From JBOGOC01 sp050747525 (GTDB lineage Bacteria; Acidobacteriota; Polarisedimenticolia; JACPZX01; DASXTC01): a stretch of 64,000 nt of DNA. The stretch's first letter is position 1. Each line of letters starts with the position of its first letter. Under the pieces are notes generated by a model, which was not told where the DNA came from, did not search any database, and saw only the letters and a list, made by a program, of their open reading frames with translations. The stretch covers positions 1 through 64,000 of the forward strand of contig JBOGOC010000107.1 of NCBI GenBank assembly GCA_050747525.1, written 5' to 3'. The translations under genes were made by a program, and so were the position numbers. This document shows positions 55,371 to 63,968 of this stretch, one piece after another.

Positions 55371-56743
55371 CGGTGGACCGGAGGCTCTCCGCCTTCGACG
55401 GGGCGATGGTGGTGGTCAGCCTCGTCATCGGGATCGGCATCTTCCGCACCCCCGCGCTGGTGGCGGGGGAGTCGGGCTCGACCGGCGCCTTCCTGCTGGC
55501 CTGGGCCCTGGGGGGCGCCGTCAGCCTGATGGGGGCGCTGGTGTTCGCGGAGATCGGCGCGCGGTCGCCGCGGGCCGGCGGCTTCTACCAGATCGTGGCC
55601 GATTCGTTCCATCCGCTCGCGGGCTTCCTGGTGAGCTGGTCGCAGACCGTGATGCAGGGGGTGGGGGCCGCCACCGTGGCGGTCATCGGGGCGGAGTACC
55701 TGCTGCGCCTCACCGGCAGCGGCGCGCGTCCCGGCCTGGCGTCGATGGTGATGGCCGCCACGCTGATCGCGGGACTGACCGCCCTCAATGCCGCGGGAGT
55801 GCGCGCGGGGGCCGGCGCGCAGAACGCACTCTCGCTCGCAAAGGTGATGCTGATCGCGGGGCTCACCCTGGCCGGGCTCTGGTGGTCGGCCACGCACCCC
55901 GCACCGCCGGCGGCCCCGCCCCCTGCGGTCCCGCCAGCCGGGATGCTGGCCGCCCTGCTGGCGGTCTTCTACACCTACGGCGGCTACCAGAACACGATGA
56001 ATCTGGCGGGAGACGTGACCAACCCGCGCCGCAATCTCCCCTGGGCCGTGTGCGGAGGCATGGCGCTGGTCACCCTCCTGTACCTGGGGATCAACCTGGC
56101 CTACGTGCTCGTGCTGGGACCGGGCGGAGTGGCGTCGTCCCCGCTGGTGGCGGCCGACATGGCGGCGCGCGTGCTGGGGCCGGCGGGCGAGTCGCTCGTC
56201 TCGCTGGCCATCTTCCTGTCGGCCGCCGGGTTCGTGAACGCCACCATCCTGCACATGCCGCGCGCGTACCACGCCATGGCGGCCGACGGCCTGCTCCCGG
56301 CGGCGCTTGGCCGGATCGACCCGAGGACTCAGGCCCAGCGCGTGGGGCTCCTCTTCTTCGCCGCCACCGCGCTGGTGCCGCTCTTCTTCCTGAAGTCGTT
56401 CGAGAAGCTGGTGGCCTACGTGATGTTCACCGACACGCTGTCGCTGGCGCTGCTGGCGTCGTGCCTGTTCGTCATGCGGCGCCGCGGCACGGGGGAGGGG
56501 GCGGGCGAGGGCTTGGGTGCCTGGCGGATGCCCGGCTACCCCGCTCTGCCGCTGGTGTTCGTGATGGTGGTGCTGGCCGTTGCGGGGGATCTGCTGGCCC
56601 GGCAGACAGGGGTGGCGCTGGCGGGATTGCTGGTGTCGGCGGCGGGGGTGCCGGTCTACGTGCTGATGAAGTGGCGGCGTGTCACTTCGACGGCCGCCCC
56701 AGAGGAATCACCGGCAGGCCGTCGTCGAGGTGGATCCAGCTGA
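55367..56743 (+). CDS. APC-family amino acid permease
   Basis: The 458-residue protein has 12 probable helices. The N-terminus (VSLVIGIGIFRTPA) matches the first helix of the amino acid/polyamine/organocation superfamily with its G-x-G-I-F break, and YGGYQNTMNLAGDVTNPRRNLP is the helix-6 region. Substrate unknown; as last gene of the operon it could import the amino acid handled by the aminotransferase. TTG 55367 overlaps the previous stop; GTG 55373 is an alternative. The 3' end overlaps the GFA-like gene by 62 bases. Confidence 0.88.
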   Translation: MTVDRRLSAFDGAMVVVSLVIGIGIFRTPALVAGESGSTGAFLLAWALGGAVSLMGALVFAEIGARSPRAGGFYQIVADSFHPLAGFLVSWSQTVMQGVGAATVAVIGAEYLLRLTGSGARPGLASMVMAATLIAGLTALNAAGVRAGAGAQNALSLAKVMLIAGLTLAGLWWSATHPAPPAAPPPAVPPAGMLAALLAVFYTYGGYQNTMNLAGDVTNPRRNLPWAVCGGMALVTLLYLGINLAYVLVLGPGGVASSPLVAADMAARVLGPAGESLVSLAIFLSAAGFVNATILHMPRAYHAMAADGLLPAALGRIDPRTQAQRVGLLFFAATALVPLFFLKSFEKLVAYVMFTDTLSLALLASCLFVMRRRGTGEGAGEGLGAWRMPGYPALPLVFVMVVLAVAGDLLARQTGVALAGLLVSAAGVPVYVLMKWRRVTSTAAPEESPAGRRRGGSS

Positions 56744-57107
56744 CCTTGCGGTCGTGCCACACGTGGTCGCTCGGGGTCACCGACGACGGCTCGTCCAGGC
56801 TGCACGCGGTCACCTCGTGGATCCCCGCGGCCGCGTCACTGCGGTAGGTGAGCTGCGTGCCGCACCGTCCGCAGAACCCGCGCGCCACCCCCGGCCCCGA
56901 CGAGAAGATGACCGGCTCGCCCTCGGTGATGGAGAGCGCCTCGGCTGGGAACTCGACCCACGTCAGGAAGGGGGCGCCGCTCGTCCCCCGGCAGTTGCGG
57001 CAGTGACAGTGGGCGACCCGGAGGGGCGGCTTCGTGGCCCGATATCGGACGCTCCCGCAGAAGCAGCCGCCTTCGTAGACGGGCGCCTCGACGGGCGGGC
57101 CGCTCAG
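56682..57107 (-). CDS. GFA (glutathione-dependent formaldehyde-activating/CENP-V) family protein
   Basis: The 141-residue protein has the family's zinc Cys sets: GGCFCGSVRY, HCHCRNCRG and FCGRCGTQLTY. Such proteins bind two zinc ions; few have a known reaction. No ATG, GTG or TTG occurs in frame between the domain and the upstream Rid gene, so CTG 57107, overlapping the Rid TGA (CTGA), is the best start; homology begins seven residues later. It overlaps the convergent permease gene at its 3' end. Confidence 0.8.
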   Translation of the reverse strand: MSGPPVEAPVYEGGCFCGSVRYRATKPPLRVAHCHCRNCRGTSGAPFLTWVEFPAEALSITEGEPVIFSSGPGVARGFCGRCGTQLTYRSDAAAGIHEVTACSLDEPSSVTPSDHVWHDRKVSWIHLDDGLPVIPLGRPSK

Positions 57108-57628
57108 GGAGCGACCTCCACCACCATCTCGATCTCCACAGCGATGTTCATGGGGAGCGAGGCCATGCCAACGGCCGCGCGGGCATGCTTGCCGGCGTCG
57201 CCGAACACCCCCACCAGGAGATCCGAGGCGCCGTTGATGACTTTCGGGTGGTCGGTGAAGGAGTCGACGGCGTTGACCATCCCCAGCAGCTTCACGATGC
57301 GTCGGACTTTGCGGAGGTCGCCGACCTCGGCTTTGAGCGTGGCCAGCAGACAGATGGCGGTCGAGCGAGCGGCCTCGACCCCCTGCTCGAGGGTCAGATC
57401 GCGTCCGACCTTCCCGGTGTTGGTGGAGTTCAGCTCGCACGGCCCGTGACCGGCGAGGAAGAGCAGGTTGCCGGTGCGCACGGCCTTCACGTAGTTGGCC
57501 ACCGGCTTGCTCACCGGAGGAAGGGTGATCCCCAGCTCCGTCAGTTTCTTTTCGGGGTCCATGGAGGGCTCCGCGGGCATCGCCGCCATTGTGAGAATCA
57601 GTGCCAGTGCCGCTGAGGTCGTCATCAT
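57104..57628 (-). CDS. Rid (YjgF/UK114) family protein with signal peptide
   Basis: The 174-residue protein has a hydrophobic leader (MMTTSAALALILTMAAMPAEP) before the Rid domain. The domain keeps GNLLFLAGHGP and the Arg-bearing KHARAAVGMASLP segment and ends VAVEIEMVVEV-like. Cytoplasmic RidA hydrolyses reactive enamines from PLP enzymes; an exported form is unusual. A start at MDPEKKL (57562) would give a cytoplasmic protein, but the leader is GC-biased coding sequence, so export is favoured. It is 32 bases downstream of the HNH gene and coupled to the GFA-like gene. Confidence 0.85.
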   Translation of the reverse strand: MMTTSAALALILTMAAMPAEPSMDPEKKLTELGITLPPVSKPVANYVKAVRTGNLLFLAGHGPCELNSTNTGKVGRDLTLEQGVEAARSTAICLLATLKAEVGDLRKVRRIVKLLGMVNAVDSFTDHPKVINGASDLLVGVFGDAGKHARAAVGMASLPMNIAVEIEMVVEVAP

Positions 57629-57660
57629 GAGGCGAGGCTACATGGCTACGGATGGTGCCG

Positions 57661-59604
57661 TCAATAGAGAGCCTCATTCCTGAACCGCCCGCCCATCCCC
57701 CCGCGCCCCAGCCGCCAGGTGATTCCGAGCGGAGCCTTGCCCCGGGCCGCCGCCAGCCCGCCATGGATCCCCGGGTGGTGATGGAACCAGCAGAGCGACT
57801 CGCGGTTGGTCAGCTCGTCCCCGCCCCCGGCCGACAGGAATACCAGATGATGATCCTCCAGCGTCGCGCGGCGCGTGCATCCCGGCGCCGAGCACCGGTA
57901 GCCGCTGCGGGCGAACAGCTCCCGCTTGTCCGGCCCTCCCACGTTGGCGTCCTTCGGGTCCCACAGCCTCACGCAGTCTTCAAGAAGCCCCAGCAGGCCA
58001 ACCCACAGCGGCGGCCGCCACCCGCGAGTGGAAAAAGTTCGGGTGACCAGAACGGACGCCGGGGCCGCAGGGTCGGGCCACGGCTCGAACTCGGGCACCT
58101 CCCTCACCTTCGCTCGGATGGCGTCATATCTCACCCGCACCGCCCGCATGAAGTCTTCGGCCAGCTGAGCCGGCAGGCGCAGCCGCATCGGCAACTCGTC
58201 CATGCGACTCTTCGCCGTCTGCCGCTCGGCGTCGCTCACCAGGCGCGCCCCGAACTCGGCCATCCGCTGCGTGGCCGTCCCCGGCTCGCGGCGCAGCGAC
58301 GCATGCCAGGCCTCATCCGACATCGGCTTCGCTTGCTCCACGGCCAGCGACCGGCGTCGGGCCTTCGCCTCGTCGCGCAGCCTCTTCACTGTGCTCACAC
58401 GCCCGTGCTCGATCCATTTCCGCTGCCCCTCGAGATCCGAATCGTCACTCCCCTGCATGAGGTGCAGCACCGACCGCGTGGCCTCCCACGTCAGGTTCCC
58501 CAGCTCGTACGCCTGCCTCACCAGCGCGAACGTCCGGATGGCCCCCGCAACCCACACCCGATCCTCCGCCGACGTGCGCGACATCGACAGGATACGCTCG
58601 GCGTAATGGCCGGCATCCTCGAAGCCGAGCCGGCCCCAGCCCCTCATCTCTCCCATCTCGCGCAGCACCTCACCCAGACGCAGCTCGAGCGAATTCTGCA
58701 GCCGCAGCAAGGTGCCGAGCTGCCGGTCCAGCTTACGAGCGTCCCCCGTGCCGGCCACCTTCATGAGAGCATGCAGCTGCTTCAGGCTCGAGCCTGCCAG
58801 CCTCAGCGCCCACGACGCCTTCGCGGCGCGCGGCATGTCCGCCCAGCCGCCGGCGGCCTTCTCCCGAGCCTCCTCCGTCACCGCGCGATCCAGCCCGCGC
58901 ACGAGCGACTCGGTCCGGCCTTCGAGCCCCGCCAGCGCCGAAGGCTGCGGCTCGGTCATCGCTTCGGCCACCATCGCCTCGACGAACGACGTCACGCTAT
59001 CCTCGGAACCCACCACCGCGCGGTGAAGGTCGAGCGCCTCGTCGAAGGCCGCACGCACGACCGGATGGACCGACATCCGTACCTGCACCCGGTCAGGCTC
59101 GACCGCGTCCGCACCCGCCTGGGCCCTGATCTCCTTCCTGAGCTGGTCGAGCGTCACCACGCGCCCCCGGGTGATCCATCGAACGATGGTCTCGAGAGTC
59201 ACCACGGCGCCGATGGCCATCGCCGCAGACACGTGAAGCGGCGGCCCCCCGTCGTCGCCCGACACCGCGGAGGCCAGCGGCGGCAGCCTCTCGAAGTGAC
59301 CCCGCAGCACCGCCAGGTCGCGCACCCACCGAGCGCCACGCCCGTGCCGCTCGCGGCAGAAGTCCTCCAGGCTCGAGTACCCGAACTCGCGATGCGCCTG
59401 GGTTCGCACCACTGCCGCCGCCACCTTCGCGAGCGGAAGGATCACGCGGGCGCGCGCCGCGGCCAGCGAGACAGCCACCTGATGAGCCTGCTCGAGCGAA
59501 CGCTCGATGCGGTACGGCCGCGCCGCCTCACCCACCGCCCACGGAGAAGACGCGCCCCCGGCGAGAGGCAACATGCGCGGGGCGGCGGCATGAGCGTGCG
59601 ACAT
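57661..59604 (-). CDS. DUF222-type HNH endonuclease-like protein
   Basis: The 647-residue protein from ATG 59604 has a long helical N-terminal part typical of DUF222 proteins and a C-terminal HNH module: YRCSAPGCTRRATLEDHHLVFLS, then SLCWFHHHPGIHGG, with Cys pairs and the His-His of the beta-beta-alpha-metal fold. It should cut DNA; target unknown. The frame is open to ATG 59697, but a strong promoter covers 59660-59687, so translation most likely starts at 59604. The family is numerous in GC-rich genomes and may be mobile. Confidence 0.88.
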   Translation of the reverse strand: MSHAHAAAPRMLPLAGGASSPWAVGEAARPYRIERSLEQAHQVAVSLAAARARVILPLAKVAAAVVRTQAHREFGYSSLEDFCRERHGRGARWVRDLAVLRGHFERLPPLASAVSGDDGGPPLHVSAAMAIGAVVTLETIVRWITRGRVVTLDQLRKEIRAQAGADAVEPDRVQVRMSVHPVVRAAFDEALDLHRAVVGSEDSVTSFVEAMVAEAMTEPQPSALAGLEGRTESLVRGLDRAVTEEAREKAAGGWADMPRAAKASWALRLAGSSLKQLHALMKVAGTGDARKLDRQLGTLLRLQNSLELRLGEVLREMGEMRGWGRLGFEDAGHYAERILSMSRTSAEDRVWVAGAIRTFALVRQAYELGNLTWEATRSVLHLMQGSDDSDLEGQRKWIEHGRVSTVKRLRDEAKARRRSLAVEQAKPMSDEAWHASLRREPGTATQRMAEFGARLVSDAERQTAKSRMDELPMRLRLPAQLAEDFMRAVRVRYDAIRAKVREVPEFEPWPDPAAPASVLVTRTFSTRGWRPPLWVGLLGLLEDCVRLWDPKDANVGGPDKRELFARSGYRCSAPGCTRRATLEDHHLVFLSAGGGDELTNRESLCWFHHHPGIHGGLAAARGKAPLGITWRLGRGGMGGRFRNEALY

Positions 59605-59650
59605 GAAGAGCGGCTCCGAGCGGCGTTCAGGGAGGGCGGCGGGTCGGGAT

Positions 59651-59687
59651 GACAATTGGAGTATACGTTGACCTTCACAATTGTCAA
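59651..59687 (-). promoter_or_regulatory. Strong promoter with palindromic operator for the HNH gene
   Basis: On the minus strand TTGACA (59682-59687) and TATACT (59660-59665) are 16 bases apart, close to consensus. GACAATTG (59651-59658) and CAATTGTC (59678-59685) form a perfect inverted repeat that straddles both hexamers, so a repressor dimer could shut the promoter. Confidence 0.8.
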
Positions 59688-59708
59688 ATCGGAACAACGA
59701 TGGCCGGC

Positions 59709-59900
59709 TCAGCAGGACTCAACAACGGACGGGGCCGCCGCGCGCGGCCGCCGGACGCGCTCGTCCTCCGCGGGCGAATCGAGCTCCGGCATGTCCTCGC
59801 TCACCGGCCAGGCGCACACCTCGGCGCAGAACTCGTCGAAGAGTCCCGCATCGTCGCGGCGCTCGATCCGCGCGATCCCGAAGGTGGCCAGGCGGTTCAT
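59709..59900 (-). CDS. Possible small protein, 63 aa
   Basis: ATG 59900 opens a 63-residue acidic frame (MNRLATFGIARIERRDDAGL, then FCAEVCAWPVSEDMPEL) with GC-rich third positions like real genes here. There is no good ribosome site and no family match that I know. It ends 12 bases before the strong HNH promoter region. Confidence 0.35.
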   Translation of the reverse strand: MNRLATFGIARIERRDDAGLFDEFCAEVCAWPVSEDMPELDSPAEDERVRRPRAAAPSVVESC

Positions 59901-60020
59901 GGAGTGGAATCTGGCGGCGCCGAGCGTCAACGGCGGCGCGCCGGGGCAAAGATTGTGTGACGGAACGGCGGAGGCGGGAGGCGCCGGCGCGGGAGGGTAG
60001 ACACAAGCCGAAGAGGCGGC

Positions 60021-60041
60021 GCCGGCGCACGGAGCGCCGGC
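60021..60041 (-). terminator. Hairpin after the protease gene
   Basis: GCCGGCGC-ACGGA-GCGCCGGC is a perfect 8-bp stem 53 bases beyond the protease stop. No U-tract is visible. Confidence 0.45.
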
Positions 60042-60093
60042 GGGCAGGGACGCCCGGCGCCCCCGCGGCACCGGCGCCACCTCCTCGGGACGG

Positions 60094-62439
60094 TCAGGGA
60101 GTCCGGATGTCGAGCTCCCACGAGTTCAATGTGCCCACATCAATGGCGGCCAGGTCCCTCACCTTGAGCTTCCAGGCCCCCTGGATCGACTTGCCGGCGA
60201 AGGCCCCCAAGGACTGTGCCGGCGCCGTCAGGTCGGCGAACACGGTGTTGATGTTGTCGGTGCTCCCGCCGGTGCGGTTGTGCAGCAGCACCGTCGTGTT
60301 GTCCGGCGCGATCAACGATACCTCAAGATCCCCCTTGTAGGTGTGGGTGATGTTCACGCGCACCCGAAGGTCGGCCACCGTGCCGGTCCCGGCCATGTTG
60401 ATGGTGTGCGTGATCCCCGTCGTGTTGTTGTCGGGGATGGCCAGCCCCGGCGACGCGGTCGCGTACCCGTTGAACGTCAGCTTCCACGAGTGCAGCGTCC
60501 CGACGTCGATCGACGCCAGGTCACGCACCCGCAGCTGCCAGGTCCCCGCGGTGTTCAGGCCGTTGAACGCCGTCAGCGCCTGGGCCGAACGGGTCGTGAT
60601 GTTGTACGTGGTGATGATGTTGTCCGCGCTGCCTCCGGTGCGGTTGTGCAGCAGCACCGTCGTGCCGCCCGGCCCGATGAGCGCCACCTCCAGGTCACCC
60701 TGGTACGTGTGCGTGATGTTCGTGAACACGCTCACGCTGGTGACCGTCATGGAGGCCCCCACCGCGATCGAGCTGGTCACCCCCGTCGCGTTGTTGTCGG
60801 GGATGGCCAGCCCCGGCGACGCCGAGAAGGTCAGCACCTGGTTCCCGCCGCCGGCCGCCTGCACCACCAGGCTCACGCCGGTGGAATGCGACAGCGCCCC
60901 GCTGGTGCCGGTGATGGTGAGCGGATAGGTCCCCGCCGGCGTGGAGCCCGCCGTGGTGACCGACAGGGTCGACCCCGCCGAGCCACCGGCGGGCGGCGTG
61001 ACCGGATTGGGCGAGAAGGAGGCCCCCGCCCCCGACGGAAGCCCCGACACCGACAAGGTGGTCGCGGACGAGAAGCCGTTCACGCTTCCCACCGTCACCG
61101 AGTACGACGTGCCGCTTCCCTGCGTGACCGTCTGGGACGCCGGCGCCGCCGCCACCGTGAAGTCGGGGGACGGAGCCGTCTCGGTCCCGTTGTACACGAA
61201 CAGCGCGAAGTCCTGGTCGGTGGTGTCGGCGTTCCCCGGCACGCCGTCCCCCCCCACCGAGATGGAGCGCACCGTGATCGAGAAGGTGCCGGTGGTGCCG
61301 GCCGGCAGGAACACCGCCTCGGTGTTGTTGCGGATGTCCGCCACGCCCCCCGTCACCGACCCCGACCCCGAGAAGACGTTCCCCCGGTACAACGTGCCGT
61401 TGACCGTGACCTCCAGGTCGAGGTCGTTCACCCACGCGTTGCCGCTGGTGGCCCCCGGCGCATCGGTCCACGCCAGCATCACCCGGAACGGCGAGGCGCC
61501 GCTGGCGATCGACCCGCTCACCACGAACGTCTGGCCGGCCGCGCCGAACACCTGCGTCTGGTCCACGCGCAGGTTCGCGACACCATCGAGAGCGCGCGCC
61601 AGGTTCAGCCGCCCGTACCCCTGGCTGTTGGACGGCAGCGTGTCGTTGGCCCCAACCCCGTTCAGCCACGTGGAGCCGGCCATCAGGAACGCCTTGGTCA
61701 TGGCCGGCGACGGCGTCCCCCAACCCTGGTTGGCGAACCACTGCCGCGCCAGCGCCGCGGCCCCCGCGACGGCCGGCGTCGAGTGCGACGTCCCGGACGA
61801 CCACGCGTACAACGTCTGCCCCGCGGGCCAGTACTGGTTGCACACCCCCGAGCCGTCGTAGTTCACGCTGCGCGACGCCGCCCCCTGGATGTGGGTCCCG
61901 GGACCCACAATGTCGGGCTTCTTGCGCCCGTCCGACGCCGGACCCCGCGAGCTGAAGCTGATCATGTCGCGGGCGTTGTCCGACCCCGTGTTGCCGATGC
62001 CGCACCCGTCGGTGCCGGTCATACGGAAGTTCTCGGACGCCCCCACCGTCAGGACGTTCTTCCCGGTGCCGGGCGCCGACACCGTGTTCGCCCCCGAGCC
62101 CGCGTTGCCGGCCGCGAAGACTATCGACATCTCCTGGTTGCCCGCCGTCCCCGACGCCGCGTCGCGCACCAGGATGTCGTAGCTGCGCGAGTCGGTGGTG
62201 TACGCGTTCGAGCCGGGCCCGGTCAGCCCCCACGAGTTGCTGCTGATGCGCGCGCCGTTGTTCCACGCCCCCGCGATGAGGGTCGAATAGGAGCTGGACG
62301 TGAACCCGCCCGCGTTGTTGAAGAGCTTCGTGCCGCCCATGCGCGCGTGCGGCGCGATGCCGAGCCCGTACTGATACCCGGAAGCGTCCTCGAACGACGA
62401 ATTCCCCTGAGTGTCGTTGAGCCCGCCCACGATGGCCAC
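60094..62439 (-). CDS. Subtilisin-like protease, C-terminal part (separated by a frameshift)
   Basis: This frame holds most of the S8 catalytic domain: SSNSWGLTGPGS, and the nucleophile loop GTSHSTPAVAGAAALAR. Just upstream of its first ATG, in the same frame, lies GGGHGN with the catalytic His, so the true reading begins about 62480 and not at 62439. After an Ig-like linker come two tandem P domains of proprotein-convertase type, both reading ITHTY(Q/K)GDLEV...LLHNRTGGS...W(Q/K)L(R/K)VRDLA. Together with the next entry it forms a secreted protease of about 1,170 residues that would cut other proteins outside the cell. Confidence 0.85.
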   Translation of the reverse strand: MAIVGGLNDTQGNSSFEDASGYQYGLGIAPHARMGGTKLFNNAGGFTSSSYSTLIAGAWNNGARISSNSWGLTGPGSNAYTTDSRSYDILVRDAASGTAGNQEMSIVFAAGNAGSGANTVSAPGTGKNVLTVGASENFRMTGTDGCGIGNTGSDNARDMISFSSRGPASDGRKKPDIVGPGTHIQGAASRSVNYDGSGVCNQYWPAGQTLYAWSSGTSHSTPAVAGAAALARQWFANQGWGTPSPAMTKAFLMAGSTWLNGVGANDTLPSNSQGYGRLNLARALDGVANLRVDQTQVFGAAGQTFVVSGSIASGASPFRVMLAWTDAPGATSGNAWVNDLDLEVTVNGTLYRGNVFSGSGSVTGGVADIRNNTEAVFLPAGTTGTFSITVRSISVGGDGVPGNADTTDQDFALFVYNGTETAPSPDFTVAAAPASQTVTQGSGTSYSVTVGSVNGFSSATTLSVSGLPSGAGASFSPNPVTPPAGGSAGSTLSVTTAGSTPAGTYPLTITGTSGALSHSTGVSLVVQAAGGGNQVLTFSASPGLAIPDNNATGVTSSIAVGASMTVTSVSVFTNITHTYQGDLEVALIGPGGTTVLLHNRTGGSADNIITTYNITTRSAQALTAFNGLNTAGTWQLRVRDLASIDVGTLHSWKLTFNGYATASPGLAIPDNNTTGITHTINMAGTGTVADLRVRVNITHTYKGDLEVSLIAPDNTTVLLHNRTGGSTDNINTVFADLTAPAQSLGAFAGKSIQGAWKLKVRDLAAIDVGTLNSWELDIRTP

Positions 62440-63620
62440 GTTGATGTTGCCGTGCCCCCCGCCGCTGTCGCCCGACGGATCCCCGTATAGTTCAGGACGT
62501 AGGTGATGCGCGACGTCCCCCCGGAATCCCTGAAGTCGCCGTGCACGTCGGTCGTGGAGCCGCGGTCCAGCCCGTCATCCGCGATGTCCACGGTGAAGGG
62601 GAAGGTCGCCCCGAACCCCTTGCCCGCCAGCCACGCCAGGTAGCCCGGCGCCGAAGGCTGGCTCCCCGAGGCGTCCAGGTTCGACGCCATGATCTGCCCC
62701 TGCCGCTCGTCGAACAGCCGCGGCGTCAGCGCCGGCTCGATCCAGAAGACATCCGGCAGGTCGGCCAGGCCCGGGAGCGACGCCGCCGGGACGCGCACGC
62801 GCACATCGCGCAGCCCCGCCAGCGCCACGTCCTCCATGAGGACCGCGTCGGCCTGGGCCTTGAGATCCCGCGCGACCCCCGCCGCCCCGGGATGCTCGAC
62901 CAGCTGCACCACCACGTCCACCGACCCGCGCCCGCCGGCGACCGCCGGCTCCAGCTCGGGGGAGATGCGATAGGCCGGGTGGTACACGCCGACCCACTGG
63001 ATGGCCCCATGCGGCCGCCCGGCTTCCGAGGAGAGCCGCTTCCACGCCCCGCGCGACGCGCGCACCACGTAGGCGTTGGAGGGCAGATAGGCGACGACCG
63101 CCGCGTCCCCCTCCCGGGTCACATCGGCAAGCCACTCGTCCTTGACCGGCCCGACGAACTGCACGACATAGAGCTGCCGATCATGCAGCCCCGGCGGATC
63201 CATCCGGTCGGCAGGAATGTCGCCCGGCTCGCCCACCCGCGTGTCGATGGTCCACCGGTTCACCGCCACCAGATCCATGTCGTCGCGAAGGACCGCCCCC
63301 TCCAGGTCCTTCTCGCCCATCACCCCCAGCCCCCGCCCATTCACCGTCAGGAGCCGGTAGCCACCGTATTCGAGCGAGCGCTCCAGGCCCCCGACCTCTT
63401 CCAGGCGCTTCTGCGCCTTCGGGTGCCCGGCCGGGACCAGGACCTTGTGCGAGCCGCCATCGTGGACGAATCCCTCGGGGATCCGTCCACGGCCGTTGCC
63501 GCGCTCGTTCGGGCCGAGCGCCAGCAGTGCCATCAACGGAAGCCCGAGAAGGACCGCCAGGACGGCGGTCAGGCGGAGCCAGCGACGCACGGCTCCTCGT
63601 GGACGTGAAGCGATCGGCAT
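62223..63620 (-). CDS. Subtilisin-like protease, N-terminal part (reads out of frame after about 62484)
   Basis: ATG 63620 has GGGGGGGA upstream and a signal anchor (LTAVLAVLLGLPLMALLAL). Residues 30-300 are a long propeptide region; the S8 domain starts at about 330 with the catalytic Asp in FTVDIADDGLDRG. At 62481-62484 (a CCCC run on the plus strand) a single missing G breaks the frame: YVLNYTG is followed by unrelated Arg/Ser/Thr-rich sequence, while the other frame continues DPSGDSGGGHGN. The 85 codons from there to 62223 are spurious. Sequencing error or true pseudogene cannot be told apart. Confidence 0.85.
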   Translation of the reverse strand: MPIASRPRGAVRRWLRLTAVLAVLLGLPLMALLALGPNERGNGRGRIPEGFVHDGGSHKVLVPAGHPKAQKRLEEVGGLERSLEYGGYRLLTVNGRGLGVMGEKDLEGAVLRDDMDLVAVNRWTIDTRVGEPGDIPADRMDPPGLHDRQLYVVQFVGPVKDEWLADVTREGDAAVVAYLPSNAYVVRASRGAWKRLSSEAGRPHGAIQWVGVYHPAYRISPELEPAVAGGRGSVDVVVQLVEHPGAAGVARDLKAQADAVLMEDVALAGLRDVRVRVPAASLPGLADLPDVFWIEPALTPRLFDERQGQIMASNLDASGSQPSAPGYLAWLAGKGFGATFPFTVDIADDGLDRGSTTDVHGDFRDSGGTSRITYVLNYTGIRRATAAGGTATSTWPSWAGSTTLRGIRRSRTLPGISTGSASRRTRAWAARSSSTTRAGSRPAPIRPSSRGRGTTARASAATRGG

Positions 63621-63968
63621 GAGTCCCCCCCTCGTTCAAAGGCCGGAGCCCCCCGGACCCAGGGATGGGCGCGGAGGGACGGGCGGTTCGATGCGCGATG
63701 TCGGTCGTGCCACGCTGAACGAAGCCGGCGGGTGCGTGCGGACGCAACTGAGGAGTGCCGGCGTCCCGGACGGTGTCGTCGGCCGCCCGGAAGCGGGGCC
63801 TACTCTATCACGGAGCCCGGAAGAGGCCGCACCTGCCCAGTGGAAAAAGTTCGGGTAGCCGCGACCGGCGTCGGCGGCACCGAGCCGGCGCCCCTCTCCC
63901 GCCCGGGGGCTCGCATGGCGCCGCCCCCGGCCTCCTGCGGTATAGTGCCCCATCGAAAGGAGGCCACC
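63621..63968. other. 348-bp divergent intergenic region
   Basis: It separates the protease from the right-edge gene. It contains an 18-base match to the HNH gene (63839-63856) and a plus-strand TATAGT at 63941-63946 as likely -10 of the last gene. I see no ORF with coding character and no RNA gene. Confidence 0.5.
63941..63946 (+). promoter_or_regulatory. Likely -10 box of the right-edge gene
   Basis: TATAGT lies 23 bases before ATG 63969, in a GC-rich context where such a hexamer stands out. No clear -35 is seen. Confidence 0.4.

Larger units (their letters stand above)
59698..60093. other. 396-bp stretch without a firm gene
   Basis: Apart from the doubtful 63-codon frame and the hairpin near 60021, this segment is very GC-rich and low in complexity. 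No RNA gene was recognised. Confidence 0.5.

Noticed and set aside
59640..59697. Start of the HNH protein at ATG 59697
   Set aside because: That codon lies upstream of the consensus promoter, so it would not be in the main transcript.
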